A stretch of DNA of 56,864 nt. Source: a virus. The stretch is taken from positions 1 to 56,864 of IMG/VR virus record IMGVR_UViG_3300028392_000077; one strand, written 5' to 3'. The notes beneath the pieces are model-generated. The model was not told the DNA's origin. It saw only the letters and a program-made list of their open reading frames with translations, and did no database searches. Within the stretch, counting starts at the first letter, position 1. The number at the start of each line of letters is the position of its first letter. A program made the position numbers and the translations under genes. Positions 52,997 to 56,864 of this stretch are shown here, one piece after another.

Positions 52997-53025
52997 ATTA
53001 TACCACAAAGTTAGATTCCTGTCAA
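52997..53025 (-). promoter_or_regulatory. Consensus sigma70 promoter for the Bfd-lipoprotein-ssrA group
   Basis: Minus-strand TTGACA, a 17-base spacer and TATAAT, all exact. It lies at the end of the nuclease gene. Transcription would start at about 52990, at the ATG of the 43-residue frame, and run through Bfd-like, the lipoprotein and ssrA. Confidence 0.85.
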
Positions 53026-53691
53026 TCTTTTTGGATTATCCAAGTATCTATAATACTTGATATATTCTCCTAATTTATATATATGATCTGTTGTTTTCTC
53101 GACATAGATTAATGGTTGTTCATCTTCTACTGCCATAATAATAACAATTTGATCAATAGGAATTCCAATCATTTCCTCATACATTAGTGCATATGCTGTG
53201 CATTGTGCAAAATAATCAGGAATATCTTCCTTTGATTTTAGTCTTTTACTTGTTTTAAAATCAATAACAGAAAGAGTACCATCAAATTCACCGATACAAT
53301 CAACTCTACCTGCCATCATCAATTTTAAAGACCACAGAGCGCATTCCTGATAATGAATGTTGTTGATTCTATTGAGATGTGGTTTAATCGACTGGAACAT
53401 CTCCAGTGCGTCTGGCATGGGTGTTCCGAGTGATTGATTGTTGAGATAGTTCTCACACAATGTGTGTAAATTGGTGCCCCGTCTAGATGCTTTAGCGGAT
53501 ATCTTATTGGCAACTTCTTCACCAACTCTTTGTCTCCACTCCATGATAGACTTTTTCTTTTGGGCACCAATTACAGTGGTCACTGATGGTAATTTTTCTC
53601 CCGTTGGAGTGATATAATATCTTTTACCATCTTCAAATGTTTTAGCCTCGATATCGGGTAATACCTTTGGCGGACAAAAATTAAAAATCAC
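53011..53691 (-). CDS. RecB-type PD-(D/E)XK exonuclease
   Basis: This 226-residue protein starts at GTG 53691, overlapping the phoH stop (GTGA). It has SVTTVIGAQKKKSIMEWRQR, RGTNLHTLCENYL (H76), GRVDCIGEF (D131) and VIDFKTSKR (D144, K146), then AQCTAYALMYEEM. This is the RecB/Cas4-like nuclease core found in many T4-like marine phages as a DNA exonuclease. It probably acts in recombination or host DNA breakdown. The gene follows PhoH directly. Confidence 0.85.
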   Translation of the reverse strand: MIFNFCPPKVLPDIEAKTFEDGKRYYITPTGEKLPSVTTVIGAQKKKSIMEWRQRVGEEVANKISAKASRRGTNLHTLCENYLNNQSLGTPMPDALEMFQSIKPHLNRINNIHYQECALWSLKLMMAGRVDCIGEFDGTLSVIDFKTSKRLKSKEDIPDYFAQCTAYALMYEEMIGIPIDQIVIIMAVEDEQPLIYVEKTTDHIYKLGEYIKYYRYLDNPKRLTGI

Positions 53692-54389
53692 AGTCCCTGT
53701 TTCTCCTTCTCTCTCAGATAATCACGAACAAAACCTGAACGTACTACATCATCAATAGTAAATCTGATTTCAGCCACATCTTCCATATTTTCCAAAATTC
53801 TCATTGCATCTTGGAATCCAGATTTCTCTCTCTTAATACTTAGGTCATTCTGATTGAAGTCACCACACAAAATAAATCTGCAATTCTCACCAATACGAGT
53901 TAATACTGTATCAATTTCATGAAATGTTGCAGACTGAAATTCATCAAAAATAATTATACTATCAGTAAAAGTTAAACCACGAAGAAAACTTGTTGTTTGA
54001 AATTCAACAATTTCCTTATTCATCAAAAAGTGCCAGGCATCTCCACGACCAATCAATTCGTTTGCAATATTCTTATACGGATCTTGATATACTTTAGATT
54101 TTTCTTCTAGAGTACCAGGAACGAAACCTAAATCTCTCGATGGTACTGCTGAACGAATAATAATAAGTTTTTTGTATTGCGAATTGCTGTCCTTGATTAT
54201 ATCCCTTAAAGCCAAAAACATTGCAAGAAATGATTTACCTGATCCAGCTGAACCAGATAATACCAAATGTTTACCATCATCAAATGATTCAAAAACTCTT
54301 TCTTGAGTTTCTGTAATAGGAATTATTCTTTTAATGGAGAAATGTTGCTTCTGTGCTTCTTCGGCAGCTGTCCTTCTTTTTGTTGCCAT
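53688..54389 (-). CDS. phoH: PhoH-like P-loop ATPase
   Basis: This 233-residue protein has Walker A GSAGSGKS (46-53), SAVPSRDLGFVPGTLEEK, Walker B IIIFDE (D149, E150) and GDFNQNDL (sensor-like). These are diagnostic for PhoH proteins, a marker gene of marine phages. Its role in infection is unsettled; proposed activities include RNA or nucleotide metabolism under phosphate stress. It precedes the nuclease gene, with a four-base overlap. Confidence 0.95.
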   Translation of the reverse strand: MATKRRTAAEEAQKQHFSIKRIIPITETQERVFESFDDGKHLVLSGSAGSGKSFLAMFLALRDIIKDSNSQYKKLIIIRSAVPSRDLGFVPGTLEEKSKVYQDPYKNIANELIGRGDAWHFLMNKEIVEFQTTSFLRGLTFTDSIIIFDEFQSATFHEIDTVLTRIGENCRFILCGDFNQNDLSIKREKSGFQDAMRILENMEDVAEIRFTIDDVVRSGFVRDYLREKEKQGL

Positions 54390-54410
54390 GGTGTCCTTTT
54401 AATGTTTGTA

Positions 54411-54692
54411 TTATTCCCACTTCCTGCCCTGCGTTTTGTGGGATTTATGTAAAGTATTTCCTGGAACTGAAGCTTTAATACGATCAATAACACCATGTTC
54501 AAAAGCAGGATCACATTTCATAGTTCCTGGTACATTCATTCTGATTGGGTCCGACATTACATGAAGATTTTCTGGTGTGTGATACCTCTTTAATTGTGGA
54601 TTGTCGATAAGGAATTGGTCATATTCCTTATATGAAAAGGAATGTTCTTCAATTTCATTTGTTTCTGTGTTAACGAAGTCATAGCGGGGCAT
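54411..54692 (-). CDS. Conserved phage protein with FmdB-like N-terminus
   Basis: This 93-residue protein (MPRYDFVNTETNEIEEHSFS, DQFLIDNPQLKRY, DPIRMNVPGTMKCDPAFEHG) belongs to a small family common next to phoH in T4-like marine phages. The start resembles FmdB-type regulators, but the zinc-ribbon cysteines are missing (only one Cys). Its function is unknown. It overlaps the upstream gene by 14 bases. A late-like AATAAATA at 54726-54733 lies 34 bases before its start. Confidence 0.65.
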   Translation of the reverse strand: MPRYDFVNTETNEIEEHSFSYKEYDQFLIDNPQLKRYHTPENLHVMSDPIRMNVPGTMKCDPAFEHGVIDRIKASVPGNTLHKSHKTQGRKWE

Positions 54693-55260
54693 TATTCACC
54701 TCATACCATTCTGGGATTGGTCTACTATTTATTTTTCCTGACCATGACGCCAGTTTAGATTTATTCTTTATATAGTAGTTTCGGTACGATTCCAACGAAT
54801 TACCTAAAATTTTTACATCATCAGGCATTGCAGGAGTAGGTTCAGTAAACATATGAACTTTAAGGTTCTTAGGATATGTAGCAAGATCATTAACTAATCC
54901 ATCACGATCACACTTATGTACTTTACCATATCTAAAAGTATATTCTTTACAGAGTTCCACTAAAAGAGAATGTAGCCAAGAATAGTTTGCGATACTTTCT
55001 CTTACCCAAATAGCTGAAGGATGGTTTACATGGGTAGCCGAATAAAGACGAGATTCAAGAGTGGGATCACGACTATCGGTAAGTACATATACTTTCTTTT
55101 TACGACCAGAAGCACTGTAACCGTCAATAATAGTCCCATCAAGCACACGGTGAGCGGTTGAGAGTAGTTGGGAATATTCTAAAATCATCTTAATTAGATG
55201 TTTATCATTATGGAATCTTGCACATTCCGCCGGGTTCTTTGAAAGATAAAAAATATTCAT
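54679..55260 (-). CDS. Conserved phage protein (MNIFYL...NDKHLIKMILEYSQLLSTA family)
   Basis: This 193-residue protein has NIFYLSKNPAECARFHNDKH, LIKMILEYSQLLSTAHRVLD, HVNHPSAIWVRESIANYSWL and SGKINSRPIPEWYE. This is a widely shared protein of T4-like and other tailed phages. The conserved His/Asp/Asn residues suggest an enzyme. Some databases relate it to pyrimidine-dimer glycosylases, but I cannot confirm that. A sigma70 promoter lies upstream with a leader of about 27 bases. Confidence 0.7.
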   Translation of the reverse strand: MNIFYLSKNPAECARFHNDKHLIKMILEYSQLLSTAHRVLDGTIIDGYSASGRKKKVYVLTDSRDPTLESRLYSATHVNHPSAIWVRESIANYSWLHSLLVELCKEYTFRYGKVHKCDRDGLVNDLATYPKNLKVHMFTEPTPAMPDDVKILGNSLESYRNYYIKNKSKLASWSGKINSRPIPEWYEVNNAPL

Positions 55261-55292
55261 AATGTGTAACGTAGAATAGTGAAATCAAGATC

Positions 55293-55321
55293 ATTGTATC
55301 ACATAAGATACACTTTGTCAA
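55293..55321 (-). promoter_or_regulatory. Sigma70-type promoter
   Basis: Minus-strand TTGACA, a 17-base spacer and TACAAT (one mismatch), in the 67-base gap before the gene at 54679-55260. It is the same type as the gp32 promoter. It probably drives the 193-residue gene, the small gene after it, phoH and the nuclease. Confidence 0.85.
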
Positions 55322-55327
55322 TGTGTA

Positions 55328-55591
55328 TTACTTCTCAGAAATACCGATTCTTGTTATACCTGGTTCATCTGGTGTGTTATACCATCCAACTTCATGTTCA
55401 GGAGTTTCTTTCGGATAGGAAGATTCCTTATCCACGATATCCAAATAACCATCAAAAGTATAACCAGAAGCCTTCAGGAATCTTTCGAAATTTTCGATAA
55501 GATCTGTTAGTGTAATAACACCCTCAACCTCATGTTTGATAGTGGTTTTTGGATGTTGTTCATCTTCATGAATAAACGTATATTTTGCCAT
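55328..55591 (-). CDS. Small conserved phage protein, acidic
   Basis: This 87-residue protein (MAKYTFIHEDEQHPKTTIKHEVEG, LTDLIENFERFLKASGYTFDGYLDIV) resembles small proteins of marine T4-like phages with the pattern DLIENFExFLKxSGYxFDG. Its function is unknown. It is acidic and probably a single domain. It is the last gene before the promoter gap. Confidence 0.6.
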   Translation of the reverse strand: MAKYTFIHEDEQHPKTTIKHEVEGVITLTDLIENFERFLKASGYTFDGYLDIVDKESSYPKETPEHEVGWYNTPDEPGITRIGISEK

Positions 55592-55592
55592 G

Positions 55593-55997
55593 TTATCCTT
55601 TCAGTGACTTAATCTTATTCTGAATATCTTCTGATGATACCGTCTGCATTGCAAATTGCCTGAACAAGTCATAGGAGTCTGTTACCTTAATATCATACTT
55701 ACCTGTACCATCATTACAGAATAAGGCACATCCACCAGCAGAAAGTGGTGCAATTTCAACAACCTGATCCAGATTAATAATAACAGGACATCCCTTTTCA
55801 ACCGAATTCACTTCAACAAAAGTACTCATTTTATTTTCTCCTTTTTCAATAACTTTAAGTTTCTCTTCAACAGGTCCTTCAACAATACCAAATTTCACTT
55901 GGCATTTTTTAATGTGGGTTTTAAGGTTACCCTTACCTCCACCAATTTCTTTGCCGCAATGTGGACAACCACGTTTAGTTTCATTATCAAATGGCAT
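55593..55997 (-). CDS. Zinc-finger plus small beta-domain protein, with possible internal start
   Basis: The protein has about 134 residues from ATG 55997 (MPFDNETKRG, preceded by GGAG). An upstream ATG at 56009 is also in frame. The N-terminal part is a C2H2-like finger (CPHCGKEIGGGKGNLKTHIKKC). From an internal Met (55829) the second part reads MSTFVEVNSVEKGCPVIINL and so on, a domain often found as a separate small phage protein. GGAGAA lies six bases before that Met, so two products may be made. DNA binding by the finger is plausible. Confidence 0.65.
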   Translation of the reverse strand: MPFDNETKRGCPHCGKEIGGGKGNLKTHIKKCQVKFGIVEGPVEEKLKVIEKGENKMSTFVEVNSVEKGCPVIINLDQVVEIAPLSAGGCALFCNDGTGKYDIKVTDSYDLFRQFAMQTVSSEDIQNKIKSLKG

Positions 55998-56211
55998 CAG
56001 TTGCTCCATATCCAGTAATCAAAATTAATAAGAATATGAGAGTATATATGACATCTGAAATGGACTTATAATAAAAATAAGTTACTTCATCTTCAGTCAT
56101 ATCTCGCTGTGCAAGAAGTATGGATGATGCATCATCACCACCCATGACTTCAATGGTTTTGTTAATTTCTTTGAGATGTTTTCTCGCGGAAAGATAATTA
56201 ATGAAGTTCAT
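55987..56211 (-). CDS. Small membrane protein
   Basis: This 74-residue protein has a soluble N-terminus (MNFINYLSARKHLKEINKTI) and a C-terminal transmembrane helix (VIYTLIFLLILITGYGA). Its start is coupled to the upstream gene (TAATG at 56211) and its end overlaps the zinc-finger gene. No family is recognised. Confidence 0.55.
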   Translation of the reverse strand: MNFINYLSARKHLKEINKTIEVMGGDDASSILLAQRDMTEDEVTYFYYKSISDVIYTLIFLLILITGYGATDAI

Positions 56212-56633
56212 TACTTCCTCGTTACAGAATCATCGAATTTGGAATTGAAAGACCATTTATTATAATCAGCATCATATGGACTTCCGCCATTCATGCCTGT
56301 AACCACGCCACGAACACCATTCCAAACATCAGAACAACCAACGGGACCAATATCTCCAGTGGTCATCATAGGCTTTGGCTTTTGCATTACATCTAAACGA
56401 TGTTCCAATTCATAAAACTTCTTATCATATTCATCAAGAATACCAAGAAGTTTGCCAATAGTTACATATCCATTACTTCCTTCTTTAGATTCCATAATGG
56501 GTTCGATATTCTTAATATAGACATCAAACATCTTATTATAGATATATTCCTTTTCTTGTTCATGTAAATTGCAGAAACCAGGTAACCAGGTTTCACACAT
56601 AGAATATACAATTTGTACTTTAGTCATTTTCAT
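56211..56633 (-). CDS. Hypothetical phage protein
   Basis: This protein of about 140 residues starts at ATG 56633 (MKMTKVQIVYSMCETWLPGF); an earlier frame start would overlap the preceding gene more. It has NKMFDVYIKNIEPIMESKEG, VTIGKLLGILDEYDKKFYEL and a Gly-rich later part (VTGMNGGSPYDADYNKW). It looks soluble and helical at first. No family is recognised. Confidence 0.55.
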   Translation of the reverse strand: MKMTKVQIVYSMCETWLPGFCNLHEQEKEYIYNKMFDVYIKNIEPIMESKEGSNGYVTIGKLLGILDEYDKKFYELEHRLDVMQKPKPMMTTGDIGPVGCSDVWNGVRGVVTGMNGGSPYDADYNKWSFNSKFDDSVTRK

Positions 56634-56637
56634 AGTT

Positions 56638-56864
56638 CTAATCCCAAAGCGCACGCCAGTGCTGGCCCAGCAGTCTCAACCCATTATCAATCTTTGCAGA
56701 GTGTGCTTTATAACCTTCTATATCAAAAGTGTGAGTGTGTTTCGGTCCATGTTTCATTTCTGAATATTTTGATCCTTCTTCCTTTTCGAATGTGATGTCC
56801 ATCTTTCCAGTGTGGAATTGGTCTTCCCAGTCACAATCAGGTTGCATCTGTTCTAGCGACCAGA
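56638..56864 (-). CDS. Hypothetical protein, N-terminus beyond the window
   Basis: The frame is open to the right edge (codons for SLEQ precede the first internal Met), so the gene is cut by the window. The visible part contains MQPDCDWEDQFHTGKMDITF, EMKHGPKHTHTFDIEGYKAH and ends LRLLGQHWRALWD. It is rich in His, Lys and Asp. Its function is unknown. Confidence 0.5.
   Translation of the reverse strand, partial: WSLEQMQPDCDWEDQFHTGKMDITFEKEEGSKYSEMKHGPKHTHTFDIEGYKAHSAKIDNGLRLLGQHWRALWD

Noticed and set aside
50787-53025. A glutamine riboswitch upstream of ssrA, as I recall for a related methylophage.
   Set aside because: The conserved glnA-motif strings (GGAAGTAGG, CCGAAGGAACG) were not found on the minus strand upstream of ssrA or in the rlpA leader.

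Overview
The window is part of the genome of an AT-rich, T4-like myovirus. The T4 structural set is recognisable: baseplate wedge gp25, gp6, gp7-like, gp8-like and gp53; hub gp27, gp5 and gp26/gp51; a gp48/gp54-type tube cap; the PAAR tip; and head completion protein gp4. The T4 gene trio 33-59-32 is also present. PhoH, 2OG-Fe(II) oxygenases, peptidase-S74 fibres and a phage-borne permuted tmRNA point to a marine or freshwater phage of a streamlined proteobacterium (pelagiphage or methylophage type). The host is an inference. Permuted two-piece tmRNA genes occur in alphaproteobacteria, some cyanobacteria and some betaproteobacteria.

Layout. (1) About 1-41455, minus strand: one long late block. 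Read in transcription order it runs from tube cap and wedge (gp48/54-like, gp53), through hub and spike (gp27, gp5 OB fold, two linkers, gp5 beta-helix, PAAR), to gp25, gp6, gp7-like, an extra fibre, gp8-like and a 2444-residue baseplate/fibre protein. It ends in a large adhesin region with two S74 fibres (1471 and 2611 residues), a YadA-like fibre (1077 residues) and small connectors. A PKHD-type hydroxylase sits next to the collagen-repeat fibre. (2) 41489-48502, plus strand: gp4, a gp2-like protein, a tail-tube-family protein, gp26 with a -1 frame gp51 extension, a transglycosylase/M15 peptidase protein and a tape-measure candidate, ending in a strong bidirectional terminator. (3) 48545-56864, minus strand: gp32, gp59, gp33, an RlpA-like protein, two more 2OG oxygenases, a permuted ssrA (tmRNA), a small lipoprotein, a Bfd-like [2Fe-2S] protein, a RecB-type nuclease, PhoH and small conserved phage proteins.

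Regulation visible in the sequence. Four near-perfect sigma70 promoters (TTGACA/T, 17-bp spacer, TATAAT or TACAAT) serve the replication/accessory genes of region 3. A fifth perfect one points antisense inside the baseplate operon. T4-type late promoter motifs (TATAAATA or AATAAATA) lie about 30-36 nt upstream of several fibre genes, and one is embedded in the loop of a terminator hairpin. The phage encodes gp33, the T4 late-transcription co-activator, which fits these motifs.

The most notable element is the permuted two-piece tmRNA on the minus strand at about 52142-52456, with tag ANDSDYNYALAA. Its pre-tmRNA spacer contains a 13-bp stem and a tRNA-like T arm. Other leads are a collagen-like fibre beside a prolyl-hydroxylase-type enzyme, a -1 frameshift candidate in gp26/gp51, a gp5 split into separate genes, and a repeat family shared by three fibre genes.
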